Positions 56,684 through 64,000 of a stretch of DNA of 64,000 nucleotides are shown here, piece after piece; positions within the stretch are counted from its first letter, which is position 1; the number at the start of each line of letters is the position of its first letter. A model generated the notes under the pieces. It saw only the letters and a list, made by a program, of their open reading frames with translations, did not search any database and was not told the origin of the DNA. Position numbers and translations under genes: made by a program. Origin of the DNA: Bradyrhizobium tropiciagri (lineage in GTDB: Bacteria > Pseudomonadota > Alphaproteobacteria > Rhizobiales > Xanthobacteraceae); contig NZ_JAFCKF010000005.1 in NCBI RefSeq assembly GCF_018130545.1, forward strand, positions 372,001 to 436,000, in the 5' to 3' direction.

Positions 56684-56711
56684 GATTGCTTCGCTTCGCT
56701 CGCAATGACGG
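56684..56711. repeat. Dispersed palindromic repeat, family 2, half copy
   Basis: GATTGCTTCGCTTCGCTCGC followed by AATGACGG matches one arm of the family 2 elements at 38071-38193 and 61491-61582; the other arm is missing. It sits between the phasin terminator and the DUF445 gene, so it seems to be a remnant. Its translation would add LLRFARNDG-type residues to an N-terminus, which is why I start the next gene after it. Confidence 0.8.
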
Positions 56712-56748
56712 TTGGTGTGCGGCCAGTGCGAAAGCCTCCTCGATCCCA

Positions 56749-58032
56749 ATGACCCTTCCCGCCGCCCTCATCGCAACGCCCCTCGATGTCGAACGCGCCG
56801 CCGAGCTGCGGCGCGTGAAGTGGCTGGCGACCGGCGTGCTGGCGGCAACCCTCATCATCTTCGTCGCAGCGAAGGCGCTGCTGCCGGTGCATCCGGCCTT
56901 CGGCTTCATCGCCGCGTTTGCCGAGGCCGCGACCATCGGTGGGCTCGCCGATTGGTATGCCGTCGTCGCGCTGTTCAAGCGGCCGCTGGGGCTGCCGATC
57001 CCGCACACCGCGATCATCCAGAGCAATCAGGAGCGCATCGCCGAGAAGCTCGGCGAATTCATCGAGAACAATTTCCTGGAGTCGGGCCCGGTCGAGGCCA
57101 AGCTGCGCGAGATCGATTTCGGCAGCTTCATCGCGGACTGGCTGCGCGACCGCAAACGCTCCGAGGACCTGGCCCGCTTCGTGCTGCGGATGCTGCCCGA
57201 AGCGTTCGCGGCGACCGAGAACTCAGGGTTGATGCAGTTCATCAGCCGCCGCGTCACGACGCAGCTGCTCTCGGTCGATCTCGCGCCGCTCGCCGCCGGC
57301 GCGCTGCGCGGCTTCGTGCAGGAGGGCAAGCATGGCGGCCTGCTCGACGACCTGCTGCGCGTGCTGCACCAGACGCTGACGCAGCAGGAGACCATGGCCG
57401 TGATCCGCGACAAGGTCCGCGCCGAGATGCCGACGCTGTTGCGGCTCTATCGTGCCGACAAGTTCGTGGTGAACCGGATCATCGCCTCGGCCACGAAATT
57501 CTTCGAGGAGGTGCGCAACGATCCGCAGCATCCGTTCCGCGGCGAATTCGATCGCATGCTGCTGTCGTTCGTCGATAGGATCGGCAGCGACAAGGCATTT
57601 GCCGATCGCATCGACGGTCTCAAGCGCGATCTAATGGCGCGGCCGGAGCTTGCCAATCTCGGGCGCGCTGTCTGGGCCAACGTCAAGGACTTCATCGAGC
57701 GCAGCGCCTCGGGCGAGTCGCAGGTGCTGCAGCATCAGCTGGCACGAATGTTCGTCGAGGCCGGCGATGCGCTCGACGGCGACGTGGACCTGCGCGGCGA
57801 AATCAATCAGGGCCTGGTTGCGATCCTGCGCTCGGTCGTTGCCGAGCAGAAGAGCGGCGTCTCGAGCTTCATCGCCGACCAGATGAAGAGCTGGGACATG
57901 GAGCAGTTGATCTCTCTCATCGAGGTCAACGTCGGCAAGGATCTGCAATACATCCGCTTCAACGGTTCGCTGATCGGCGGACTTGCCGGGCTGACGCTTT
58001 ACACGCTGGAATATGTGCTGCGCCTGCTGTGA
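56749..58032 (+). CDS. DUF445 family membrane protein
   Basis: A 427-residue protein of the DUF445 (YjiN-type) family. Two TM-like stretches near the N-terminus (LATGVLAATLIIFVAAKALLPVH; GFIAAFAEAATIGGLADWYAVVALF) contain the family motif GGLADWYAVVALFKRPLGLPIPHTAIIQSNQERIAEKLGEF. A long helical domain follows, and the last helix LIGGLAGLTLYTLEYVLRLL is a C-terminal TM. Function is not established. The ATG at 56749 avoids the repeat-derived N-terminal extension; an AAGCCTCCT-rich stretch is upstream without a clear Shine-Dalgarno. Confidence 0.82.
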   Translation: MTLPAALIATPLDVERAAELRRVKWLATGVLAATLIIFVAAKALLPVHPAFGFIAAFAEAATIGGLADWYAVVALFKRPLGLPIPHTAIIQSNQERIAEKLGEFIENNFLESGPVEAKLREIDFGSFIADWLRDRKRSEDLARFVLRMLPEAFAATENSGLMQFISRRVTTQLLSVDLAPLAAGALRGFVQEGKHGGLLDDLLRVLHQTLTQQETMAVIRDKVRAEMPTLLRLYRADKFVVNRIIASATKFFEEVRNDPQHPFRGEFDRMLLSFVDRIGSDKAFADRIDGLKRDLMARPELANLGRAVWANVKDFIERSASGESQVLQHQLARMFVEAGDALDGDVDLRGEINQGLVAILRSVVAEQKSGVSSFIADQMKSWDMEQLISLIEVNVGKDLQYIRFNGSLIGGLAGLTLYTLEYVLRLL

Positions 58033-58228
58033 CCGATTGAGCACGGCGATCACATTAGTTGTGGCAAGTGTGACCTGGGCCGCTTGCACGAAGGTACTCG
58101 GTTCCCTAGCTTTTCAAGGTTGATTGTTGCGTTGCGGAACGATTCCGCCGGGTTTGCGTCAATCCTGTTGACCTATTCCTGATGATCCCATTGCCGGCCG
58201 CCACGACGGTGCCGGAAGAGGAGTTGAA

Positions 58229-58999
58229 ATGTCCGTTGCTGCGCAGACGCTACGCCCGCCGTCCAGGACGCTGATGTTTCTGGAAGGCCGCGCCATTCAT
58301 GAGCTCGGTGCTTTCCTTGGTGCATTGCCGCTGTTGAGTCTCGCGCCGCGCGGCGACGGGCATCCGGTGCTGGTGCTGCCCGGACTGATCGCCTCCGACA
58401 TGTCGACGCGCCCGCTGCGCGACTTCCTGAAGAGCAAGGGCTACGCCGTCAGCGGCTGGCGCCAGGGCCGCAACCTCGGGCTTCGCGCCGGCGTGCAGGA
58501 CGGGATGGTCGACCTGCTGCAGGAGATGAATGAAACGACCGGCCGCAAGGTCTCGGTGGTCGGCTGGAGCCTCGGTGGCCTCTATGCGCGCCAACTCGCC
58601 AAGATGATGCCGGAGCGCGTGCGCCAGGTGATCACGCTCGGCAGCCCGTTTGCCGCAGGCCCGAAGTCGACCAACGCCTGGCGCGTCTACGAGATGGCCA
58701 GCGGCCGCCGCGCCGATGAAGAGGATTCACGTTTCGGCGGCTCGCTCGCCAGTGCGCCGCCGGTGCCGACCACCGCGATCTTCAGCCGCACCGATGGCGT
58801 CTGCGCCTGGCAGGGTTGCCGCGAGCAGTCCTCGTCGATGACCGACAGCATCGAGGTCGAGAGCAGCCATTGCGGCATGGGCCATCACCCGGCCGTGGTT
58901 TACGCGGTGGCCGATCGCCTCGCGCAGAAGGAAGGCGAGTGGGCACCGTTCGATCGCAGCGGCTGGCGCAGCTTCGTCTATCCGGATCCGAACCGCTGA
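58229..58999 (+). CDS. Alpha/beta hydrolase, paralogue of the one at 34648-35448
   Basis: A 256-residue hydrolase sharing the layout of the 34648 gene: GHPVLVLPGLIASDMS, nucleophile elbow VVGWSLGGLYARQLA, ITLGSPFA, IFSRTDGV (likely acid) and ESSHCGMGHHPAVVYAVADRLAQKEGEW with the histidine. About 196 bases separate it from the DUF445 gene; that gap contains TGCGTTGCGGAA (58128-58139), one position off the PhaR-like pattern. GGAAGAGGAG lies 6 bases upstream of the ATG. Substrate unknown; an ester is likely. Confidence 0.83.
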   Translation: MSVAAQTLRPPSRTLMFLEGRAIHELGAFLGALPLLSLAPRGDGHPVLVLPGLIASDMSTRPLRDFLKSKGYAVSGWRQGRNLGLRAGVQDGMVDLLQEMNETTGRKVSVVGWSLGGLYARQLAKMMPERVRQVITLGSPFAAGPKSTNAWRVYEMASGRRADEEDSRFGGSLASAPPVPTTAIFSRTDGVCAWQGCREQSSSMTDSIEVESSHCGMGHHPAVVYAVADRLAQKEGEWAPFDRSGWRSFVYPDPNR

Positions 59000-59007
59000 C
59001 TTGTTTG

Positions 59008-59178
59008 CCTCGCCCCGCGTGCGGGGAGAGGCCGGAACGCATGAAGCGAAGCGCAATGCGATCCGGGTGAGGGGAGTGTCCACGAGTCGTCTCTCACCGT
59101 GAGCGCGGAGGCAGCCCCTCACCCTAACCCTCTAAGAGCGAGCTCCGCTCGTCTCGACCCCGCAAGAGCGGGGCGAGG
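59008..59178. repeat. Palindromic repeat element, family 3
   Basis: A 171-bp element bounded by CCTCGCCCCGC and its exact reverse complement GCGGGGCGAGG. An inner hairpin at its left end (CCCCGCGTGCGGGG) and mirrored GGGTGAGGGG / CCCCTCACCC parts make it foldable. It lies between the hydrolase and paaX genes. I see one copy in the window and believe it is a known dispersed type in Bradyrhizobium. Confidence 0.7.
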
Positions 59179-59226
59179 GAGCAGCGGCGCCGCGCCCCGC
59201 ATTGTCGTGAATCGACAAAACGCGCT

Positions 59227-60108
59227 ATGCGTTGGGGCATGCCACAGCCGCTTGCCCGCATCGTCGATCAGCTGAAGCGCGAGCCGTCACGCACCGGCTC
59301 GATCATCATCACCGTGTTCGGGGATTCCATCGTGCCGCGCGGCGGCGCGGTGTGGCTCGGCACGCTGCTCGAATTCTTCAAGTCGCTTGACATCGACGGC
59401 AACGTGGTGCGCACCGCGATGTCGCGGCTCGCCGCCGATGGCTGGCTCGAGCGCAGCAAGGTCGGCCGCAACAGTTTCTATCGGTTGAATGCCCGGGGAC
59501 GGCAGACCTTCGACACCGCGACGCGGCACATCTACGACCCACCGCCATCGGACTGGACCGGCCGCTTCGAGCTGCTGTTGATCGGCAATGCCGAGGACCG
59601 CGACGCCGCGCGCGACGCGCTGAAGAATGCCGGCTTCGGCAGCCCGCTGCCCGGCGTGTGGGTCGCGCCGTCAGGCGTGCCGATCCCCGACGAGGCGTCG
59701 CGTGCGATCCGTCTCGAAGTCTCGGCGGAAGACGACAGTGGGCGCAAGCTGCTCAGCGAGAGTTGGCCGCTCGATCGCACCGCGGACGCCTATCTGAAAT
59801 TCATGAAGACGTTCGAGCCGCTGCATGGCTCGATCATGCGTGGCGAAAAGCTGAGCGATGCCGACGCCTTCACCGCGCGCATCCTGCTGATCCACCATTA
59901 CCGCCGGGTCGTGCTGCGCGATCCGCTGCTGCCGTATCAGCTGCTGCCGAAGGACTGGCCGGGCAGGGCGGCGCGCAAACTCTGCGGCGAGATCTATCGC
60001 GGGCTGCTTCCTGCGTCAGAACAATGGCTTGACGACCACGCAACCAACGAGGACGGGCCGCTGCCGAAGCCCAACGGAGCCGTGGCGCGGCGTTTCGAGG
60101 GCATCTGA
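59227..60108 (+). CDS. paaX: PaaX family transcriptional repressor of phenylacetate degradation
   Basis: A 293-residue PaaX regulator. The N-terminal winged helix (SIIITVFGDSIVPRGGAVWLGTLLEFFKSLDIDGNVVRTAMSRLAADGWLERSKVGRNSFYRL-type sequence) is the PaaX hallmark, and the C-terminal RFELLLIGNAEDRDAARDALKNAGFG resembles the ligand-sensing domain. PaaX is relieved by phenylacetyl-CoA. It is directly upstream of, and in the same orientation as, the paa catabolic genes across a 76-base promoter region. A second ATG four codons in is a possible start. Confidence 0.92.
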   Translation: MRWGMPQPLARIVDQLKREPSRTGSIIITVFGDSIVPRGGAVWLGTLLEFFKSLDIDGNVVRTAMSRLAADGWLERSKVGRNSFYRLNARGRQTFDTATRHIYDPPPSDWTGRFELLLIGNAEDRDAARDALKNAGFGSPLPGVWVAPSGVPIPDEASRAIRLEVSAEDDSGRKLLSESWPLDRTADAYLKFMKTFEPLHGSIMRGEKLSDADAFTARILLIHHYRRVVLRDPLLPYQLLPKDWPGRAARKLCGEIYRGLLPASEQWLDDHATNEDGPLPKPNGAVARRFEGI

Positions 60109-60126
60109 ACGTATTACAAAAACAAC

Positions 60127-60154
60127 TTGCATTTCAAAATTTGTGTTATATATT
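60127..60154 (+). promoter_or_regulatory. Promoter candidate of paaABCDE
   Basis: TTGCAT at 60127-60132 and TATATT at 60149-60154 with 16 bases between them form a sigma-70-like promoter in a stretch far more AT-rich than its surroundings. ATTACAAAAAC upstream and TTTGTGTTAT overlapping the -10 are partly inverted copies and could be the PaaX site. Confidence 0.55.
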
Positions 60155-60184
60155 CCTGCCTAACAACACACCGGGAGGTCGGCC

Positions 60185-61177
60185 ATGTATACGCAGGCGC
60201 TCAACTCATCCGACGGCGACGATCGCCGCGTCGAGGATGTTGCCCGTGCCAGTCAGTTCCAGGCCCGCATCGATGCCGACGAGCGCATCGAGCCGAACGA
60301 CTGGATGCCCGCCGCCTATCGCAAGACGCTGACCCGGCAGATTTCCCAGCACGCACACTCCGAAATCGTCGGCATGCTCCCCGAGGGCAACTGGATCACC
60401 CGCGCGCCGTCGCTGCGCCGCAAGGCCGCGCTGCTCGCCAAGGTGCAGGACGAATGCGGCCACGGCCTCTATCTCTATGCCGCCGCCGAGACGCTCGGTA
60501 CCTCGCGCGAGGAGCTGGTCGACGGTATGCTCTCGGGCAAGGCGAAGTACTCCTCGATCTTCAATTATCCGACGCTGACCTGGGCCGACATCGGCACCAT
60601 CGGCTGGCTGGTCGACGGCGCTGCGATCATGAACCAGATTCCGCTGTGCCGCTGCTCCTACGGCCCCTATGCGCGCGCGATGATCCGCGTCTGCAAGGAA
60701 GAGTCGTTCCATCAGCGCCAGGGCTTCGAGATCATGGTGACGCTGTGCCGCGGTACGGCCGAACAGAAGGCGATGGCGCAGAACGCGCTCGATCGCTGGT
60801 GGTGGCCGGTGCTGATGATGTTCGGCCCGCCCGACCAGGTCAGCCAGCACAGCGACACTTCGACCAAGTGGAAGATCAAGCGCTTCTCCAACGACGAGCT
60901 GCGCCAGAAATTCATCGACGCCACCGTGCCGCAGGCCGAGTTCCTCGGGCTCACCATTCCCGATCCCGGCATGAAGCAGAACGAGAACGGCAGTTGGGTG
61001 CACAGCCCGATCGACTGGGACGAGTTCAAGCAGGTGCTGGCCGGCAACGGCCCCTGCAACCGCGATCGTCTCGCCGCGCGCCGCAAGGCGCATGAGGAGG
61101 GCGCCTGGGTGCGCGAGGCCGCGATGGCATATGCCGAGAAGCGCAAGAGCCGCCAGCTCGCGCAAGCCGCAGAATAA
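60185..61177 (+). CDS. paaA: 1,2-phenylacetyl-CoA epoxidase catalytic subunit PaaA
   Basis: A 330-residue ferritin-like di-iron oxygenase subunit that epoxidises the ring of phenylacetyl-CoA. The iron ligands are in [13 protein letters not shown], the ExxH motif [12 protein letters not shown] and the ExxH motif [10 protein letters not shown]. The rest matches PaaA well ([43 protein letters not shown]). GGGAGG precedes the ATG. It leads a five-gene operon and is followed 13 bases later by paaB. Confidence 0.96.
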   Translation: MYTQALNSSDGDDRRVEDVARASQFQARIDADERIEPNDWMPAAYRKTLTRQISQHAHSEIVGMLPEGNWITRAPSLRRKAALLAKVQDECGHGLYLYAAAETLGTSREELVDGMLSGKAKYSSIFNYPTLTWADIGTIGWLVDGAAIMNQIPLCRCSYGPYARAMIRVCKEESFHQRQGFEIMVTLCRGTAEQKAMAQNALDRWWWPVLMMFGPPDQVSQHSDTSTKWKIKRFSNDELRQKFIDATVPQAEFLGLTIPDPGMKQNENGSWVHSPIDWDEFKQVLAGNGPCNRDRLAARRKAHEEGAWVREAAMAYAEKRKSRQLAQAAE

Positions 61178-61190
61178 GGGAGCGCTGGAG

Positions 61191-61478
61191 ATGGCCACGC
61201 CGAACGTTCCGCTCTGGGAAGTCTTCATCCGCAGCCGCAATGGTCTTGCGCACAAGCATGTCGGCTCGCTGCACGCAGCCGACTCGACGCTGGCGCTGCA
61301 AGCCGCGCGCGACATCTACACCCGCCGCGGCGAGGGGCTGTCGATCTGGGTGGTGCCCTCGAACGCGATCACCGCGTCCGATCCGTCGGAGAAGGGCATG
61401 ATGTTCGAGCCGGCGGAATCCAAGATCTACCGCCACCCGACCTTCTACGACGTTCCCGACGAAGTCGGGCATATGTGA
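61191..61478 (+). CDS. paaB: 1,2-phenylacetyl-CoA epoxidase subunit PaaB
   Basis: A 95-residue subunit with the characteristic WEVFIRSRNGLAHKHVGSLHA start and ARDIYTRRGEGLSIWVVPSNAITASDPSEK centre. PaaB bridges the PaaAC dimers in the multicomponent complex. GGGAGCGC precedes the ATG. A palindromic repeat follows the stop and separates it from paaC. Confidence 0.95.
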   Translation: MATPNVPLWEVFIRSRNGLAHKHVGSLHAADSTLALQAARDIYTRRGEGLSIWVVPSNAITASDPSEKGMMFEPAESKIYRHPTFYDVPDEVGHM

Positions 61479-61490
61479 CTGTGTCTCCGC

Positions 61491-61582
61491 TCGTCATTGC
61501 GAGCGAAGCGAAGCAATCCATCGGACCGCGGAGCAAGAAGCAAGCATGGATTGCTTCGTCGCTTCGCTCCTCGCAATGACGG
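61491..61582. repeat. Dispersed palindromic repeat, family 2, copy 2 (inside the paa operon)
   Basis: CGTCATTGCGAGCGAAGCGA at the left and TCGCAATGACGG at the right are inverted, and GAAGCAATCCAT/ATGGATTGCTTC form the inner arms, as in the element at 38071-38193. It lies between the paaB stop and the paaC ATG, filling a 124-base gap that is otherwise very short or absent in paa operons. The RNA should fold into a long hairpin inside the operon. Confidence 0.85.
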
Positions 61583-61602
61583 CCAACCAGCGAGTTGATT
61601 AG

Positions 61603-62379
61603 ATGGCGACCGCCAACATCGAAGTCTCCGAAACGCCGCTGGTGCTGTACGCACTGCGCCGTGCCGACGATGCCTTGATCCTCGGCCACCGGCTGTCCGA
61701 ATGGTGCGGTCATGCGCCGGCGATGGAGGAGGACATGGCGCTCGCCAATATGGGCCTCGACCTGCTCGGCCAGGCCCGCGAGCTCTACACCTACGCTGCC
61801 AAGGTCGAAGGCCGCGGCAATGACGAGGACAAGTTCGCCTATCTGCGCGACGTCCGGCAGTATCGCAATCTGCTGCTGGTCGAGCAGCCGAACGGCGACT
61901 TTGCCCGCACCATGGTGCGGCAGTTCTTTTACGCGGCATTCGCCGATCTCTACTGGCGCGCGATGATGGCTTCATCCGATCCGACGTTTGCTGCGATCGC
62001 GGCGAAGTCGGAGAAAGAGAGCGCCTATCATCTGCGGCACTCGTCGGAATGGATCGTCCGGCTCGGCGACGGCACCGAGGAAAGCCACCGCCGCGCGCAG
62101 GACGCGATCGACGATCTCTGGGCCTACACCGGCGAGATGTTCGCAGTCGACGACGGCGAGCGCGGCCTGATCGACGCCGGCATCGCGATTGATCCGGCGG
62201 CGCTGAAGTCGCGCTGGCTCAAGGCCGTGACCGGCATCGTCAACGAGGCGACGCTGGCGTTGCCGAAGAGCGATTGGATGCAGCAGGGCGGCCGCGTCGG
62301 CAGCCATAGCGAACATCTCGGCCATCTGCTCAGCGAATTGCAGTCCCTGCAGCGAACCTTCCCGGGGGCAACATGGTGA
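61603..62379 (+). CDS. paaC: 1,2-phenylacetyl-CoA epoxidase subunit PaaC
   Basis: A 258-residue structural partner of PaaA with a ferritin-like fold. ALRRADDALILGHRLSEWCGHAPAMEEDMALANMGLDLLGQARELY is diagnostic. KSEKESAYHLRHSSEWIVRLGDGTEES is the second helix pair. The catalytic iron site is in PaaA; this subunit stabilises the complex. The start codon has a weak ribosome site and follows the repeat by 20 bases. It overlaps paaD by 7 bases. Confidence 0.94.
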   Translation: MATANIEVSETPLVLYALRRADDALILGHRLSEWCGHAPAMEEDMALANMGLDLLGQARELYTYAAKVEGRGNDEDKFAYLRDVRQYRNLLLVEQPNGDFARTMVRQFFYAAFADLYWRAMMASSDPTFAAIAAKSEKESAYHLRHSSEWIVRLGDGTEESHRRAQDAIDDLWAYTGEMFAVDDGERGLIDAGIAIDPAALKSRWLKAVTGIVNEATLALPKSDWMQQGGRVGSHSEHLGHLLSELQSLQRTFPGATW

Positions 62380-62876
62380 CCGTTGCACTCAGCGACGCCG
62401 ATCTGCGCCGGCGCGCCTGGCGCGCGGCCGCGCAGGTGGTCGATCCCGAGATTCCGGTGCTGACCATCGCCGATCTCGGCGTGCTGCGCGATGTCGCGGT
62501 CCATGACGGCCATGTCGAGGTCGCGATCACACCGACCTATTCCGGCTGCCCGGCGATGAACATGATCGCGCTCGAGATCGAGCTTGCGCTGGAACGCGAA
62601 GGCATTCACCGGCCGAAGGTCCGCACCGTGCTGTCGCCGGCCTGGACCACCGACTGGATGAGCGAGGACGGCCGCCGCAAGCTCAGGGAATACGGCATCG
62701 CGCCGCCGCTGCCGGGCTCCTCGCGCCGCGCGCTGTTCGGCGAGCAGCAGGTGATGTGCCCGCAATGCAGCTCCGTCGATACCGAGCTGCTGTCCGAATT
62801 CGGCTCGACCTCCTGCAAGGCGCTGTGGCGTTGCAAGAGCTGCCGTGAACCCTTCGATTACTTCAAGTGTCATTGA
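62373..62876 (+). CDS. paaD: PaaD, maturation factor of the phenylacetyl-CoA epoxidase
   Basis: A 167-residue protein with a DUF59/MIP18 domain (AAQVVDPEIPVLTIADLGVLRDVAV, then TPTYSGCPAMNMIALEIE) and a C-terminal Cys-rich part (CPQCSS, CKALWRCKSCREPFDYFKCH) suited to metal or Fe-S binding. In paa operons PaaD is thought to help assemble the iron-sulfur centre of PaaE. It overlaps paaC by 7 bases and leaves 2 bases before the paaE ATG. Confidence 0.92.
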   Translation: MVTVALSDADLRRRAWRAAAQVVDPEIPVLTIADLGVLRDVAVHDGHVEVAITPTYSGCPAMNMIALEIELALEREGIHRPKVRTVLSPAWTTDWMSEDGRRKLREYGIAPPLPGSSRRALFGEQQVMCPQCSSVDTELLSEFGSTSCKALWRCKSCREPFDYFKCH

Positions 62877-62878
62877 CC

Positions 62879-63955
62879 ATGTCGACACCACGATTCCACC
62901 GCCTGTCTGTCAGCGATCTGCGCCGCGAGGCGTCCGACGCCATCTCGATGACCTTCGCGATCCCCGACGATCTGCAAGGCGACTACCGCTTCACGCCCGG
63001 TCAGTATCTGACCTTGCGCACCACCATGGACGGCGAGGAAGTCCGCCGCTCCTATTCGATCTGCTCCGGCCCCGACGACGGCGAATTGCGCATCGCGGTG
63101 AAGAAGGTCGACGGCGGCGCCTTCTCGAACTGGGCCGCGGACGAATTGAAGGCCGGCGACGAGCTCGACGTGATGACGCCGACCGGCCGTTTTGGTATCG
63201 CGCATACGCCCGGGGAGGCGCGGACCTATGTCGGCTTCGCCGCCGGCAGCGGCATCACGCCGATCCTCTCGATCATCAAGGGCGTGCTGGCGCGCGAGCC
63301 GACGAGCTGCTTCTTCCTGTTCTACGGCAATCGCTCGACCGAAGGCGTCATGTTCCGCGAGGCGCTGGAAGAATTGAAGGACCGCTTCATGCGGCGGCTG
63401 TCGGTGTTCCACGTCATCTCGGGCGAGGAGCAGGACATCCCGATCCTGCACGGCCGGCTCGATGGTGAGAAGGTGCGGGTGCTGCTGCGCTCGCTGGTGC
63501 CGGCCGCGACCGTCGATCATGTCTTCGTCTGCGGCCCGACCGCGATGAGCGAGACCATCGAGGCGACCTGCCGCGAGATCGGCATCGCCGACGAACGCAT
63601 CCATGTCGAACGCTTCGTGTCGGAGTTCGGCGGCAAGCCGCGCCCCAAGGTCGTCGTGCCCGCAGGCGCACCGCCGAAGGCGATCGCCGGCTTGATCATC
63701 GACGGCAAGCGCCGCGAAGTCCCGGTCGCTGACGGCGAGTCGATCCTCGACGCCGCGCTGCGCGCCGGCATGGACCTGCCGTTCGCGTGCAAGGGCGGCA
63801 TGTGCTCGACTTGCCGCGCCAAGCTGGTCGAAGGCGAGGCGCCGATGGACCTGAATTATTCGCTGGAGCCGTGGGAGCTGAAGGCGGGGTTCATCCTCAC
63901 CTGCCAGGCCAAGCCGTGCTCGGAGAAGGTCGTGGTCGATTACGACCACGTCTAG
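62879..63955 (+). CDS. paaE: PaaE, reductase subunit of the phenylacetyl-CoA epoxidase
   Basis: A 358-residue NADPH reductase. The FAD-binding motif is RRSYSICSGPDDGELRIAVKKV, the nicotinamide domain is YVGFAAGSGITPILSIIKGVL and VFVCGPTAMSETIE, and a C-terminal plant-type 2Fe-2S ferredoxin domain has FACKGGMCSTCRAKL with the fourth cysteine in ILTCQAKP. It passes electrons from NADPH to PaaA. A start at GTG 62867 would overlap paaD; ATG 62879 is preferred. Confidence 0.95.
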   Translation: MSTPRFHRLSVSDLRREASDAISMTFAIPDDLQGDYRFTPGQYLTLRTTMDGEEVRRSYSICSGPDDGELRIAVKKVDGGAFSNWAADELKAGDELDVMTPTGRFGIAHTPGEARTYVGFAAGSGITPILSIIKGVLAREPTSCFFLFYGNRSTEGVMFREALEELKDRFMRRLSVFHVISGEEQDIPILHGRLDGEKVRVLLRSLVPAATVDHVFVCGPTAMSETIEATCREIGIADERIHVERFVSEFGGKPRPKVVVPAGAPPKAIAGLIIDGKRREVPVADGESILDAALRAGMDLPFACKGGMCSTCRAKLVEGEAPMDLNYSLEPWELKAGFILTCQAKPCSEKVVVDYDHV

Positions 63956-63970
63956 TTCTATCTGCGCGTT

Positions 63971-63985
63971 GACACCCAAGGTGTC
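63971..63985. other. Short hairpin near the window end
   Basis: GACACC and GGTGTC flank a CAA loop, 16 bases after the paaE stop. There is no T-run, so it is not a clear terminator. Confidence 0.35.
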
Positions 63986-64000
63986 GCGCCAAACACTGAT

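Noticed and set aside
56671-56748. N-terminal extension of the DUF445 protein
   Set aside because: It translates the family 2 half repeat (LRFARNDG), so it is not ancestral coding sequence.
1-64000. tRNA, rRNA, prophage, insertion sequence or toxin-antitoxin genes
   Set aside because: I read the gaps and found no cloverleaf-like sequence, integrase, transposase or phage gene; the only mobile-looking parts are the small palindromic repeats.

Overview
The window is high-GC, densely coded alphaproteobacterial chromosome and most likely comes from Bradyrhizobium or a close relative. Evidence for this includes a CYP102-type P450-reductase fusion, a class III PHA synthase with phasin, a hydroxyquinol pathway, a phenylacetate (paa) operon, several oligopeptide and branched-chain-type ABC transporters, and dispersed palindromic intergenic repeats of the kind seen in Bradyrhizobium. 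This assignment rests on gene content and recognition of families, not on a database search. I see no rRNA, tRNA, CRISPR array, prophage or insertion sequence.

Layout. (1) 1-6482, plus strand: the tail of a nitrate/sulfonate/taurine-class ABC ATPase, then an enolase-superfamily enzyme, a Gfo/Idh/MocA dehydrogenase, a DUF993 dihydrodipicolinate-synthase-like aldolase, a sugar isomerase/epimerase and an FMN-dependent alpha-hydroxy-acid oxidase. It looks like one catabolic operon whose substrate I cannot name. (2) 6507-11945, minus strand: a six-TM potassium channel, an exported LTXXQ-type protein, ornithine aminotransferase and a cytochrome P450. (3) 12154-18420, plus strand: a split thiamine-diphosphate decarboxylase, then a TetR regulator with a palindromic operator and an RND efflux pump. 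(4) 18614-20234: a CnbZ-like protein facing a seven-repeat RCC1 protein that seems to start at an ATC codon. (5) 20281-34024, minus strand: two complete oligopeptide ABC transporters flank a gamma-glutamyltransferase and a DUF1028 protein in one array. (6) 34403-42175: DUF6489 protein, alpha/beta hydrolase, wax ester synthase/DGAT, epoxide-hydrolase-like protein, the P450 BM3-like fusion and a spermidine-synthase-like protein. (7) 42292-52085: an AraC regulator, maleylacetate reductase, hydroxyquinol 1,2-dioxygenase, a flavin monooxygenase and a five-gene branched-chain-type ABC importer, together an uptake-and-degradation module for a phenolic compound. (8) 52089-58999: an NTF2-like protein, alpha/beta hydrolases, a very short PhaE-like protein with class III PhaC, a GNAT acetyltransferase, phasin and a DUF445 protein. 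(9) 59227-63955: paaX and paaABCDE.

The region is metabolic: uptake of small peptides, aromatic-ring degradation by two routes (hydroxyquinol/maleylacetate and phenylacetyl-CoA), and carbon storage as PHA and probably neutral lipid. Control elements visible in the DNA include a TetR palindrome, AraC-type direct repeats spaced 21 bp, a PhaR-like site before phasin, a sigma-70-like promoter before paaA, and intercistronic hairpins just after two substrate-binding-protein genes.

The points most worth following up are the RCC1 gene with a good Shine-Dalgarno sequence but ATC in place of ATG, the double transporter/Ntn-hydrolase array, the uncharacterised DUF993 operon, the mini-PhaE, the BM3 homologue lacking the carboxylate-anchoring residues, and three families of dispersed repeats.
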